DNA of 64,000 nt, from assembly GCA_028532985.1 (NCBI GenBank), contig JANCIK010000010.1:1240001-1304000 (forward strand). The letters are read 5' to 3'. A program made the translations under genes and the position numbers. Numbering within the stretch: position 1 is the first letter of the stretch; each line of letters opens with the position of its first letter. This DNA is from Stropharia rugosoannulata. Its lineage: Eukaryota; Basidiomycota; Agaricomycetes; Agaricales; Strophariaceae. The notes beneath the pieces are model-generated. The model was not told where the DNA came from and did no database searches. It worked only from the letters and a program-made list of their open reading frames with translations. Shown here piece after piece: positions 35,488 to 47,668 of the stretch.

Positions 35488-37921
35488 CTAATAAGCAAAT
35501 CTAAAGTCCAGTCGTGCGTTCCCTTTATCCTCGGTGGTCTCAAGATATTTTTGTCGCTCCTGTAGGCAGTGACAGGTGTAAAAACTTATTGCGACTAAGT
35601 ACTGAAAAACGACAAGAATACACTCACCTCTGTAGTCATAGATGTCCACCTTTTATCCCTCTGTGCATTTAGTGTGCGGTAGAAGAAGAACGTAAAAATG
35701 TAAAGAAAAAAGTTCATAGAACATATTCCTATGAGATCCCTATTGCCACGTTTATCTGAATGCAAAAGTTAGCATGCTTCATGTGGTCTGACATTTTTTT
35801 TAAAAAAAATAGTACACAGTGGTGCATCATCTTTCCGATAGATATTTGCCTAGAAGAAGACCAAGAGTTTAGATTTTACGCCCGCGTATGTAAAATAGAG
35901 AACATGAAGTACCGAGATAATTCCGCTCGTCTGCACACACATGTTGTATACACTTGCAGAAATTGTTCTGAATGAGAAAGTCAGAACACCTATGTCATTG
36001 CACGATGTAAATTTGACTGAATTGTTTAGTCACCTAGTGCGAACGCTGTAAGAATTTCGAGACGCCCATGCTACCTGAATTGGGTGCACATATGGATACC
36101 CAGCAATCAAAGTCACAACCGCGTAGTAAATCCACTGTGACGTAGACGAGTTGAAAGTATAGAGTGCGATTAAGAGAGGCATTGCCCAGATTTGGAGCAC
36201 AACAGCCGCAGCCACGCGACTATTGACCACTTCACTAATGACCGTTATAGTGAGGAGACCTATCATCCCAAGAGCAATAGAAGGTATGCTCAGTAGATTA
36301 GATTGAAGAGTTGTAAATCCTAGATTGCGTAGAGACAATGTAAGATATGTCTGGGGAGGACCAACAGGAACTATAAAATAAATGATGAATACCCTCTAGT
36401 GTCACATTCTGGTTTAAAATGTACGTACTCAGGTGCGTAATTCCGAGGGCATATATAGGCCACATTCTCCAATCCATGACGGCCTCCCAAATCATCTTTA
36501 CTGTCAGACCTTCACGGTTATGCATCTCTGACTTTGAAGGGTCATCGCGGAGCACCCTGAGGGTAGATAATGGTGAGCAATTACACCGACAATGGAAGAT
36601 GTTGGGTGACTAACCTATTAACTATGATGACCTCTTCACTGTAGTATGCAAAGGTGTTCATATATCCAATAAAGTTAAGTGACGAAGATAGCTTACCGCT
36701 CTGTAAACCATCCTTTAGGTCTGTAAGCAGCCTTGGTCTGAGTAGGACCCGGAGGCATCAAAAGAAAAGAAAGCAGCCCAATCAGCAGTGTAAAACCACC
36801 TTCAATGAGGAAGAGATATCTCCAGCCAGCCTTCCCGTCATGACCACGCAGTCGCAGTATACCAGCGGCCAGGAATGCGCTGACCATGTCAGCCATATAA
36901 TTTGAAATCCAGAAGAACGCAAGCCTAAGTGGAACTAATACACCGTGAGAAGGGAATAATTAAAGACTGTTTTGTTTAGGGGAAAAACCTACGCTCGTTC
37001 TTGGTGTAGAAGTAGGAGAGATAAAGCACGACGTCAGGAATAAAACCGCCTTGAAGAAACCCTAGTAAAAATCTGGAGACAGAAATACTCAATATGGGGT
37101 AAATCCGGATGTTATGTAAACGGTAGGGCATACCGACAGACAAAAAATGAGCTCCTTCCCGTTAGCCAGAATTGGGAAAGCGAGACAACGCTCCAGAGGA
37201 CCATCTGCGTCATAAGCTTATAGATAACCCTCTTTATTTAACCGCGCAAATTAGCGTACCTGACACGGGATCCAAACGTCAGGTCCCACACGCTTCGAGA
37301 CAAGTTGTGAGGGTAGCTCTATTCAAAATCTTGAGCAATGGTCAACAAAATCCATGGGAAGATATTACCTGCACATAAGAACGACAGCTTAAATATGATA
37401 TTCCCCAGATTGAAGTCGTTCGTTGTGAGGCCCAGGTCGTTCAAGAAATTGTCAGTGTTGGCCTGAGAGAGGTTGCTGCGGTCCATTTCGAGAGAGAAGA
37501 ACATAATGAATGCCCAAGCCATTATCCGGAAGTCGATCTTTCGTATTATTCTCTATAATAGAGTAAGTTATATTAGTCTCCCGATTATTCTCAGTCCATT
37601 AAAGTGTTCAAATACCTTCTCTTCTCTCCATGTCCAACGGGCCATAGGGTCAAACCGATGAGCATTCTCGAATTGCGGCGGGGGGCGGTATACCTCGAGT
37701 GTTACAGGATTATCGAACACAGACAGCTGTGTGGCAATGTCGTTCAAGTCAATGTTTCTGCGTTTCCATAGCCGGGTGAACCCGACGGAATTGTCGGTCC
37801 CAGAGTAATACACAGCGAGCTCGGGAACTCCATTTTCGTCAAACGAAGAGCTTGTCTCTATTTGAGAAGATTTTTCATTGGGTAACGATTCCTTCTCTGG
37901 ACGGAAAAGTGCTGTTGACAT
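35488..37921 (-). CDS. MFS transporter, anion:cation symporter (Dal5-like) family
   Basis: The start is ATG at 37921 and the stop TAG at 35488-35490, with about a dozen short introns. A 90-residue polar N-terminus precedes RKIDFRIMAWAFIMFFSLEM. Further blocks are DRSNLSQANTDNFLNDLGL, ELPSQLVSKRVGPDVWIPCQ, MVLWSVVSLSQFWLTGRSSF, GWRYLFLIEGGFTLLIGLLS, WPIYALGITHLSTYILNQNV, HPIQVAWASRNSYSVRTR, VYNMCVQTSGII, YRKDDAPLYKRGNRDLIGI and the C-terminus DKGNARLDFRFAY. These match the fungal allantoate/nicotinate permease group, which brings organic anions into the cell. The substrate cannot be assigned. One intron at about 35798 contains a T8A8 run. The second transporter gene follows upstream on the same strand but is not a close relative. 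Confidence 0.85.
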
Positions 37922-38461
37922 TGCTTCCAGCTTGTTTTATGAGATAGAGGGGAAGGCGGATGTGGCAGGTCCCATGAGATCCAGAGTTTTTATACCACCA
38001 ACATATTTTTTTCCACAGGATCACTTGTTCTGTCTCGTAGAATTTGAAGGAAGTATGTCACCAAGTCCTTGATTCTATGTGCGATCTTGCGTTTTGGTTG
38101 TCTGTAATGGCGCGATACCCAAATACAGTGTGCGTGTACCTAAAAACGGAGATGGTTGCAGCTATGAATAGCTTGAAGATAACATTACCTCCGCGTTAAT
38201 ACAGACAAACCTTGAGCCCATGGGAGAGAAAAAGTAAAAGGAGATAAACAGATTTTGAGTACATGCATAATGCTCGCAATATATATTTAATTGAATGACG
38301 GGTGCCTCGAGGTCTCGATAATACATAACGCGAACGTTTGTACTTTATTGCGATTCGACCATTCGTCACTGGCACCCTTATGGGTACACCAATACATTCT
38401 AACGTCATTACATGCCCAAATTAAATAAAGAAATTACGCGCCCTCGTCTCCTACTTAGATT
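37922..38461. other. gap between the two MFS genes
   Basis: 540 bp of promoter for transporter 1 and 3' region of transporter 2. No gene was seen; a 70-codon frame at 38196-38408 (-) has no domain. Confidence 0.4.
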
Positions 38462-40749
38462 CTACATTGATGCCTTTCCTCTAGGTTCGTAGGGCAGCAG
38501 GAGTGCCAAACCACCCGCAACCACAACTAGAACTCCTGCAATATAGACAGGCACAGCGGTTGAGAGGTTGGCATATAATGCGATTATAGGAGCCTAATGC
38601 CATATTTTACGTGAATTACCTAGTCACAAGGATTGAAAGAATGAACTTACCAGCAACCCGAAAACACGAGTAGAGGCCGCGGTCAGGGCATTTCCTGTCC
38701 CTCTATCCTTCGCTGGGAATATCTCGGGGGATATCGCATACAGAATACCATACATTATCTGATAGATGCATAGGAAGCATTTATGTTTGGTTGAGTGCTG
38801 AGAAAAGTTACTCACGTTACTGAAGAAGGAATATCCGCAGTTCCAACCAAGTAAAGCATTTGAAGTCCGCGCGAGTGTCGTGAGGAATAAAAATATACCA
38901 GTAAGAGCTGTCATCAATCCAAGTTCAGCATATGATTTAGATACACGATGGTCCTATTCACCTGCAGCTAAAGCAAGAGCACCTCTACGTCCAAGGTATG
39001 GCAGCTCAACGGCATAAGTGGCGAGGAAAGCAGATGGTATACCCACGACGCTGATGATGAATGTCTGGACAACCATTAATTAAGCTTAAAGAGCAGGTCA
39101 GTCAATAGGCAGCGCACGTTACGATAAGTGATATTCAAGGATGAATCTCCGAAGCGTGCCCCTCTACTAGCAAGCCTTTGGAGCGACAACAATGAGCAAT
39201 TCGGCACGATACCTTGAGAAGTCACGTACAAAAATGGAAGGAAGTTATTGTACAATGTTGAAGCGAGTCCGATAATGCCTGTTTGCGCGTAACGCTCGAT
39301 GAAAGGTGCATAAACCACTGGTGAGGGACGGTCTACATACCCCATATGGCGATTAACAAAGTTGTAGAATATGCCATTTTCCGGGTCCGGAACAATGCTT
39401 TGATATGTCCAACAGTGTAATTTGATGTCTGGCTCAACACGGTATTCCCGTGCTCATGCCTCTCCTCGGGATGTGGATTGTCAATATTTTTCAGCTGCGC
39501 AAGAGTCAGGGAAACCTTAGATCCATTATACTGGGCGAGACGGTGAATGACAGAAACAGCTTTCTCATCCTCACCCTTTCCAATAAGGTAACGGGGACTT
39601 TCGAGCAGCTTAAACAGGAAGAAACGCGCTCCCCAGAGAATGAGCGTCAGTCCACCAAGAATGAAGAGAAGGTATCGCCACCCCATGTTCTCCGAGCGCG
39701 TACATGTTGTTGATCCCAGAGGGCAAGAAAAATTGGCAATGAGAGGCCATGATAGCTAAGTACCAGTGCCCATTTAGTCACAGTATGATAGAGACTAAAT
39801 GACAACAACTAACCAGGTTTACAACCAGCTGTCCTAGACACCAGAATATGGACATAAACGTCAAAAGATACTGATGCGATGGCGGGGAGAAATCTTGTCT
39901 ATATATGAGCAATATGCATGGTCGCCATTGGGACGTATTTACCGAGAAAGACGGCCGAGTCAATTGGGAGATTACCTATTTACACGCATCAGTATATTGC
40001 ACTGAGAATAAGGTGTACTAATCCTCACCTCCTACTCCCACACCCATAACAGCGAGTAGGGAAGCCAAAGTGATAAAGGAGTTTGCTCCACCTGCGGCAA
40101 GACCAAAGACACCCGCTAATAGCAGAGTCAGGTTGAAACATCGTCTGACGAGAGTTTAGCAGAAACGAATAGCAACCATAACGCAAGCGTACCTTCGACC
40201 CCAGATATCACACCCAATCCCCCAGAATATGGCACCAACGAGTAGGCCGGCGTTCGCAGCAAGACTTAAGAATGGGGCCTTGAACTTGAACTCTTCCGTG
40301 ACGGGCGTCAGAATAAGGCCAGTGATGAGCTGCGATTGCCAGAATCAGCTACAATCATCTATTCTTGGTAGACAAGGACACATACAGGCCAGACGCTATC
40401 GCTGTGGTATGGTACATACAACCGTTAAGTCCGCAAGACATCTAGAATGTTCTATAGACTCACGCAAACCATCCAAAGCCGGCGACGATGAAGAGCATGT
40501 ACTAAGACACCAATCCAACATGAATCGCTGAACGACTACAAGAAGTCTATGACCACGCACCTGATACTTCCCCATCCCTATCTCTTGAATAGCACGGTTT
40601 AGAAGCAAAGTTTTGCGGTAGTATGTTGGATCCAGACTATCATCTTCGTAAAGATTCTTCACATCGTCGTCCTGAGTCACACTAGCTTTGCCGTCATGAG
40701 TATCGCACGCGCTCAGTCGCTGGCGGAGCTCGTCGTTGTGGTCGTCCAT
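38462..40749 (-). CDS. MFS transporter, sugar/SV2-like group
   Basis: The start is ATG at 40749 (MDDHNDELRQRL) and the stop TAG at 38462-38464, with about ten short introns. Hydrophilic N-terminus, then LLNRAIQEIGMGKYQYMLFI and VAGFGWFA, the typical first helix of this group (GMGxYQ). Later blocks include GWRYLLFILGGLTLILWGAR, LLESPRYLIGKGEDEKAVSV (the PESPRYL-type motif of the sugar/SV2 clade), MYGILYAISPEIFPAKDRGT with GNALTAA, and the last helix with VYIAGVLVVVAGGLALLLPY followed by EPRGKASM. The protein is a proton-coupled transporter of the plasma or vacuolar membrane; the substrate is unknown. Several exon borders were checked only by reading continuity, not base by base. Confidence 0.83.
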
Positions 40750-41481
40750 ATCAGCCTGGTGGTGCGGCGGAGCGGTGGAGAAGGTAGTCTACCCCGGGAG
40801 CGATTTAATATGCAGAAATTCCGAGGTAAAAATAAGTTCGAGTAGGTGGCGATTGGTCCGTCTGGCAGGATCACATGGAATCAGTGAGAGAATATGCCAT
40901 TATGGGATTGCCTTTTCCGAGGCAATGTAAGGTTTTGTCGGGATTAGTCGACGATGACAGGAGACATGGAGGTTGGAAACAAAGCATTTACGCCGGATAG
41001 AGCGGCCGATAAAATTAGGGCTTACGAACAACTCGTTCGGCATACAAACAGAAGCACAGAACGAGTCAACTACCCTTATATCTACTCACCTCTGAAGCGA
41101 AGAGTGTATTATCTTCGAGGATACTTGGGAAATGAGTCTGGGTGAAAACACGTATGCTGTACGTATCCCCTTGACAAAGATCGTTTTACGTTTGGGATTC
41201 AGCATCATATAGATCGCACATTGATTCATAACGGCATATATATTAAAGCCTATCGTGATTGCAAAACGAGGCTGGTGAGGCTTTTAGAAATCCAAAAGGT
41301 TTGCAAGCCAGAGCATTCAATCATCGAGAGCTTGTGTAATTTTGCTTTGAAACCCTATGAATTGTGGGAGAAGCTCATTTACTTCCACGGGTAGAGGCTC
41401 GAGGAGTGTCGATTTTATATTAAAGCTGCGGTTGGCCGTCGATGAATCACAACCAAGACAGGCTCTTTAAAATATTTGACA
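40750..41481. other. gap between MFS transporter 2 and prefoldin 3
   Basis: About 730 bp of MFS promoter and prefoldin 3' region. The frame at 40954-41145 (+) has no recognisable domain. Nothing else was seen. Confidence 0.4.
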
Positions 41482-42350
41482 TCATCTTTCGCTCTTACCC
41501 TCGCCTAGTTTCCCTGCTGCTTCCTTTTCGCGCCTTTCGCGCCTTCGCTTCACATCCCAGTTATACACACGAGCAGTGTTGACCTCCATAATAGTGAGTT
41601 GTTCGCGCAAGAACTCAAGGTCTTCAATGGTATTGTCTAGACTGCCTTGGGCAACCTGTAGTTTGGATTTCAAGAGCGCGATTGCAGCAGGGAGCTTGTA
41701 TGAAAGCATGACATTGGCCTAACTTCCGTTAGGGTTTCGTGAAGCAAGTAGTAATTCAATGCGAACTTACCCCCAGCCAAAGGTAGACTGTATCCGTATC
41801 TTCCAGTTCGGCTTCCGCATATAAGGTGTCGTTTAACTCAAATGTAGTCGTCAGAGGCTTCTTTGAGTCGCCCTCGTCTTCCAGATCGTCTAGATCGTCG
41901 TCGTCTTTGACTTTGTTCTTGCCTTCCTACGAGTTAAGTCAAACAAAGCGTGATGCATACAGTACACATACATACCCTGTGCTCGAGGAGATACTCGACC
42001 ATCTCCAGCGTCTTGCGGATGTCTGGGATCTTTTCCTCGAGACTTCCTCGCCGTTGCGTCAAACTGGAATCCATGTATCGGTATTTGCTAGCTTGCAGAT
42101 GAGGATCGTCGGCCATGCGAATCACGGATAAATACGAGAAAACGCGTACGCCAGGGCATCTTGGAAGCTTTTGAGAGTCGGTTCTACTTCTACGTCGGGG
42201 CCCCCGAGATACGACTCGACGTCTGTCTGTGTTATCCGGTCAATATCGCGTTTTCCATCACAGATTCATGTTTCTCACAATGAACGGAGCTTTTGGTATT
42301 CCCCGTGGATTTTTTTCTTCGGAAAATACTTGCTTAGTCTGTGAGGTCAT
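41482..42350 (-). CDS. PAC10: prefoldin subunit 3
   Basis: Spliced model: complement of 41482-41718, 41771-41926, 41976-42087, 42150-42226 and 42279-42350, 217 residues. The start is MTSQTKQVFSEEKNPRGIPK followed by APFI; then TDVESYLGG, KYRYMDSSLTQRR and LEEKIPDIRKTLEMVEYLL form the first coiled-coil helix. The loop has an Asp-rich stretch (KVKDDDDLDDLEDEGD), then FELNDTLYAEAELEDTDTVY with LWLGANVML gives the beta hairpin, and KLQVAQGSLDNTIEDLEFLR forms the second helix. Prefoldin is a six-subunit chaperone that passes nascent actin and tubulin to the CCT chaperonin; subunit 3 is one of the two alpha-type subunits. The acidic loop is longer than in many homologues. Confidence 0.92.
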
Positions 42351-42780
42351 GACAATTGGTAGGTAGGTGTTAAGACTAAGTCCAGACTCAATTGAAGTTC
42401 AAGTTATGTAATGATCTGATTACGAGATACGTTGTATGATTTTAGGGGACTTAGCGGCCTTGACTCGGTTTTGACTCGGTACTATGTACTATCTTCGATA
42501 AGTAATAAGTTCCTTGGCTCGTATGAAGCGATTTCAAGGTAAGGCCCGTGGGAGGAACTTACAAAAAATGAAAACAAAACAGGACTCAGTCTGCCAGTGA
42601 AATGACATTAAAAATATCGGATAAATAGTATATGTTTATACGTAGCATTTTATGTTACTGCAATCCTATCCTTTTTGATAATAGTTGTAATCAAGATATA
42701 ATCGCGACGATGATACGTCTAACATCACAAAAATGAAGCAAGGTATGCAAAAGGTATGACTACAGATATTAACTTGAAGC
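42351..42780. other. gap upstream of prefoldin 3
   Basis: 430 bp with the prefoldin promoter. A short direct repeat, TTGACTCGGT, occurs twice around 42461-42480. No coding signal was seen. Confidence 0.4.
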
Positions 42781-44283
42781 TCAAGCGTTCGTGTAGCCGA
42801 CGTGACGACCATCGACGATGTCCGTCTCTTCTTCTTCTGTTTCACGAACGACGGTTACGATGATGTGGTTCTGAGGTAGTTGGTGATTGCTTCCCCGCGA
42901 GTCACCATGGCCAGCCATGATTTTGAGACCACATGAGGTTTCTTCTTCATCTCCCGGAAGCTTGATGCGATTGTTAAATATCACCAGAAGAGTGTTCGTG
43001 TACAGCTTCCCCAGAACATACGGACTTGTGGAGAAGAGAAATCGGTATACGTCCGAACAACGATGATGTGAGAAAAACTTACGGGCAGAGATATAACGTG
43101 TTTTCCTAATCCAGACCTTCAGCATAAAAATACTAGTCTACGAAAGGCACATACCGTATATCTGGCGAAGAGAATAAGTGTTAATATCGCGATCGTTGCT
43201 GAACAGCAGTAAGTTCATGGCGTTTGAGAGATGGCACGGTAAAATTACCTGTAAGAGCGTTGGTTTCAATAGTTATGGCCATAATGCGTCGCAAAAGGTG
43301 TTTCGTCCGCGGAACAAGGCTGCACTTCCTTGCTCGGAAAAGCTATACCCATCACAGTTCAGGTCTTAATCAATAAGGCATACCTGTAATAGCTTACGAA
43401 ATAACACATAGAGATGGCAATGAGGGTGTCGGTCAGCGCGGCACCGGATAGCCAAAGCTTACGCGGAAGTCAGTACAGTGTGCCAAATGAAGTATCAAAT
43501 GCGATACCTTTGGTGCCAAAAGGTTGGACAATTCCACCAAATCTCCAACTTCAAGAGCCTGATCACGGTAAAATCTTCTGAGCTTGATACGAAATAGGTA
43601 GAACGGCACTTACCTGGATACCAGCAACGAAACCCGCAATTCCTTGAGCGATGGAAATAGCGCCTATAAATATGCAAAGAGGGATACAGGAACTCAACAC
43701 CCAGATCCGCCAAGTGAAGTACAGCTGTACGGCCATGGCAACAAGACCAGCTATCAAAGGCATGTCGATAGGCGCAAGGTGAGGGTTTGACAGATAGCTT
43801 AGCTGCCCCCAGCCTTGTGCAAACCAGTAGATGATATCCGCGGTCGAGAGCGCTACTTGAACACATTCCAGAAGATATAATGTATAAACTGGTGAACGTA
43901 TATCAGCGATAAGCCTGTTCCAGCTCAATGAGTCAAAAAGGTTACCCACCGAGCACTCTAGTCCAGATGGGATCCTTGAAGAATAAATGATAGATATCTA
44001 CGCAAGCAGAACATTGTTAATGATAACGATAAGTCAATTTACACGAACATCGATATACTCACAGACTTGGGTGGTGAGAATACCGAAAAGACCCCAGTTA
44101 AACATCATGCCAAGTAACTGATGTTTCGGTTACTGAAGGACGTAGGCGTAAGACTGGAGGATTTTCATACCTGTGGGGCAGTCCTGCAGGCAGTCTATTA
44201 GAGGCGAGCTCTCATGAATGCTCATAGACTTACAGGAGAACAATGTCACCAGGGATGTACGCAGTGGGCATCGCGGTGGGCAT
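42781..44283 (-). CDS. membrane protein, DUF6534-type
   Basis: The start is ATG at 44283 (MPTAMPTAYIPGDIVLLTAP) and the stop TGA at 42781-42783; nine short introns are required. Blocks in order: LLGMMFNWGLFGILTTQV, YIYHLFFKDPIWTRVLVYTL, YLLECVQVALSTADIIYWFA, YLSNPHLAPIDMPLIAGLVA, FTWRIWVLSS, GFVAGIQALEVGD, LWLSGAALTDTLIAISMCYF, ARKCSLVPRTKHLLRRIMAI, TIETNALT and VLGKLYTNTLLVIFNNRI, then a charged tail. These fit the DUF6534 family of basidiomycete membrane proteins with seven helices: the DPIW segment, TIETNALT and KLYTNTLLVIFNNR are characteristic. Function is unknown. A 23-nt exon near 43095 (coding ENTLYLC) is the least certain part. Confidence 0.78.
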
Positions 44284-44625
44284 CGTAGCCGCGGATGATT
44301 GGTGAGTTAACTGTGTAGCCTCTTCCTTTGCGGACTCTACTGCAGGTGGATTACAGGCAAAAGGGCATTAAAAGTGGAGGGCGCCATTGGATTTTTGGCT
44401 TGCGATAACAGATATCCAGGAAATGTCTAAGAGACAATGCAGCGTCCGCGGGTCCCGTCTGGAGAATGAATACTACAAGGGTCAGGTTATGGTCGGTGCT
44501 CCATGCCGAATCTTGCCGACTCCTGAGACATATCATGCAACACTGCGGCGTCGCAATGGTGAAGCATATTCAATAACAGAGCGTAGAGTAAGAATACAAA
44601 ACATCAAAGTACAGTGAAATCAAAA
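44284..44625. other. gap between DUF6534-type gene and MRD1
   Basis: 342 bp of promoter and 3' region. No gene was seen. Confidence 0.4.
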
Positions 44626-47486
44626 TCAAACCTCCAAATCCTCTACGTCCTCGTCTTGTTTTTTCCCAAAATTGAGCTTGCGCTTCTGCCCAGGCATATC
44701 CTTCGAACCATTAGCAAATCCAACACCAGCCTTCTTCCTAAGCGCATCCAAATCCTGCTCGCCTTCTTCTGCCCACTCAAGCACCAGATGTCTGCCCAAC
44801 AAATGTGTGTGGCGAAGAGCAGCATACGCGTTCTCTGCCTCACTGCGAGAGACAAATTCGAGGAAGGCGAATCCGCGCGAACGAGAATCGAACTTCTTTG
44901 GAAGCCGCACTGACTTGAGGTGTCCGTGCGACCTAATGAGCATGTAAGGTCAGTGCACAGAACAAAACACCAGGGCGACAGAACGAAGCCCCACCCAAAC
45001 AAGTCGCGGATGTCCTTTCGCGTTGCCTCGAACGGCACATTCTTGACGATCATCTTCGTCGTGCGGCTCGTCGACTCCACACCGCCCTTCTTCTCCGGCT
45101 CGTCTGCGCCGCGTCCGGCAAACGAGACATGTAGTGCATGTCCATCGAGCACAAATCCCTGCACGCTTTTGAGTGCGGTCTTCGCATGATCGACGTTATT
45201 GAAACCCATGAAGCCATATCCCATGCTGAGACGCGCATCTGGCCGCTTGGGGTCCGGTTTCGTCTGGATACGTGCATACGCGAACCCAGGAAGATGTGCA
45301 AACACTTTGGAAAGCCGTTCCTGCGTTGTACTAAACGCAAGGTTCTTGATGTAAAGTGTTGTCCCTTTGTCCACCGTAGGCTCCTCCTGGGACGATGCAT
45401 CTTGGCCAGCGAGAACCTGCTCCGATATGCGCACTGCATGCGTCTGAGAGGAAGTCTCGACACCGGTAGAGCCAGTAGTCGTAGGAACGAAACCATCAAT
45501 GAACATCCCCAGGGGTCCTTTTTCAAGATAAATGATTGAGTTGCCCAGGCGCCTATACGCCACTGCGCGGAAGCCTTTTGCGGCCTCATCTGGCTTTTCG
45601 AACTCGACGACAGCCATAGTACCCGCTGGTGGGACCAGGACTCTGCTCAACTCACCATGCGGCTCGAACAGTTCGCGGATCTGGTCTGCTGTTGTACCAT
45701 ACGGAATGTTCTTGACAAGGATGGTAGTCTCTGAACGAGCACGAGAGGAGAAGGATGAGAGGAGAACACCCTGGGACTCTAGATAGGCTTTGGTTTCTTG
45801 AATAATATGTGTTTCTGCTAGAGCGAGTTTGACTGCTGCATTGTCTCCTGACCCGGGATTGAGTATGTCTGCCTTCGAGATATTCATGCGGTCCGCAATT
45901 GATGAGGCGACGGCATCGCTCTGGAGGTAGAGAATCGGTATAGACAAAAGTAATTGATATAATGATGTACATACATTCATGTATAACATGCTCCAATTGA
46001 ACTCTTTCCCTGCCATTGCTTTCCTCTTAGCCTGCTTCTCCTCCTTCAACGTCTTCTTGCCACCAACGCCTTCCACCTCGGTATTACCCTTCCTATCGAC
46101 CGCCGCGAGAACATGAAGTAGTCGGCCTTGAAAAGGCCGTCGATCGAGCGCTTCATATGCTGCCAATGAAGAAGCAGGTTGAACGAACGTTACGTATGCC
46201 AATCCCTTCGATGACTTCGTGAGTGGGTCGAGTGGGATGTGTATCTAAAAGAATGGAGTGGTCAGCGCTGTGTAATGATCAATATAATAAAATGATGAAA
46301 GAAAGTCAGAATAATATTTCTACTATCGGTTTTCCCTGAGGATCAACATTCCCGAAGGTCTGATGTCCCTAAATGTTGTTGCATCTTATGAAGGATTGAG
46401 AATAGGGAACTGATAATTACCTGGGGAAAAAATGGTCAGTTAGAATATTCCGAATCGATAAAGGGATATTGTATGAATCAGAAAATATTTCTACTATCGG
46501 TATTCCAGAAGGATCAACATTCCCAAAGGTCTGATGTCCCTATACAGTTTCGCATCTTGTAGGACCCAACAGGCAGTCCAGAAATATAAGACGAGACACT
46601 CACCTGAGAAATATCTCCATAGGATCTGAAAAGTTCATCGAGATCTTGTTCCGTGCAAGAATAGGCAAGGTTCCGAACAAATAATCGAGAGGTTTGCAGT
46701 ATCGTCTCCTTCGTAGCGTCCTTGGATAAATCTTCAGGAGAAACAGAAGTAGAAGCAATAACAATTTGCTTGCAGATATTTTTCAGACCAGGTCAAGTAT
46801 ATGGCAGCATGAATACTCACCGGTTCAACTGGCCTATCTGTCGGTGAATCTTCGTCGTCAGACTGATGAAAAGCTCGCTCCTCCACGTCTACAGCCTTCG
46901 ACATATGCCGTTTCATCCACTCCAGGTCGCTAAGGTCCCCTTGAGGTGTCTCCGCAGCAGCCTCCGCTTCTGTGGGTATCGGTAGCTGAGGCTCTACGGT
47001 TGCTTCGTTTGCCCAAACAGGCACTTTCTTAGGTTTCATTACGTTCATAAACTCCGCTAGTTTATCTTCAGTTTGGGTGTTAGGAGGAGCGGTAGACTGC
47101 GAGGTCTTCAGCGGCAATGGAGCTTCGACAGGATCATTATCAAGTCGACGACGCTTAGCTGGCCGCGGCACTGGAGCATCTTTTGTACCCTTCATTGGAT
47201 ACAGTGAGATAGGTAAGATCGGTAAATCTAATTCTCGTACCTCACTGATAGTGACCTCGATACGAGTTGAGTCGATAAACGTTTTATTGAACCACTTTTG
47301 CGCAGCAGCCGCTTCCTCATTCGTCTTGAAGCCCACGAAGCCAAACCTCCGAGACGTGCCATCCCGTTTTGAGGACACTTTTACGTCGGTCAAAATGCCT
47401 CCTGGCCCCCCCTTCTGCTCGAAGTGGGCTCTGAGTTTCTCCGGCGTTACATATACAGGTAAGTTCTTGACTATTAACCGAGACAT
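44626..47486 (-). CDS. MRD1: multiple RNA-binding domain protein 1, pre-rRNA processing
   Basis: The start is ATG at 47486 and the stop TGA at 44626-44628. RRM1: MSRLIVKNLPVYVTPEKLRA, with RFGFVGFKT as RNP1. A linker PRPAKRRRLDNDP follows. RRM2 has RLFVRNLAYSCTEQDLDELF and SKGLAYVTF. The linker contains EFNWSMLYMN and RMNISKADILNP, which is diagnostic of Mrd1. RRM3: TTILVKNIPYGTTADQIREL; RRM4: TTLYIKNLAFSTTQERLSKV with MGYGFMGF; RRM5: TKMIVKNVPFEATRKDIRDL with SRGFAFLEF. The C-terminus is basic. Mrd1 is an essential component of the 90S/SSU processome that binds the 35S pre-rRNA and U3. The intron inside RRM2 (46245-46603, 359 nt) is far longer than the others and holds a duplicated block. 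A probable short intron lies at about 47195-47241. Confidence 0.92.
46313..46560. repeat. tandemly duplicated block inside the MRD1 intron
   Basis: Two copies of about 75 bp, at 46313-46390 and 46483-46560, same orientation, spacer about 90 bp. Both contain TTCTACTATCGG, GGATCAACATTCCC and GGTCTGATGTCCCTA in the same order. On the minus strand each can be read as GHQTFGNVDP-x-G-x-PIVEI. Between them lies CCCCAG|GTAATT (junction 46420/46421). Confidence 0.75.
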
Positions 47487-47668
47487 TCGGTGCTAGATGC
47501 ACGAAAGTGGATGGTTAGTTGCGAAGTGAAAGAGCGGAAAGATTGATACGGACCTGATTGGTCAAGAGAAAAAACGTTTGTTTTTTATAGTTTTCAAACT
47601 TTCAATGTCAGCCCGGCATAAACCGTGATGCATTGATGCATTGAAGCACTGATGGCAGTCCGCGAGTT
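47487..47668. promoter_or_regulatory. MRD1 promoter region, bounded by the transposon
   Basis: Only 182 bp separate the MRD1 start codon from the element's target duplication, so the insertion lies within or at the edge of the MRD1 promoter. The stretch from 48297 to 48742 on the far side is the 3' region of the telobox-Myb gene, with no coding signal. Confidence 0.45.

Noticed and set aside
35488..40749. The idea that the two transporters plus neighbouring genes form a metabolic cluster
   Set aside because: The neighbours (TFC4, prefoldin 3) are housekeeping genes and no biosynthetic or catabolic enzymes lie between.
45050..45589. 179-codon frame overlapping MRD1 RRM3-RRM4
   Set aside because: Out-of-frame shadow of conserved RRM sequence.
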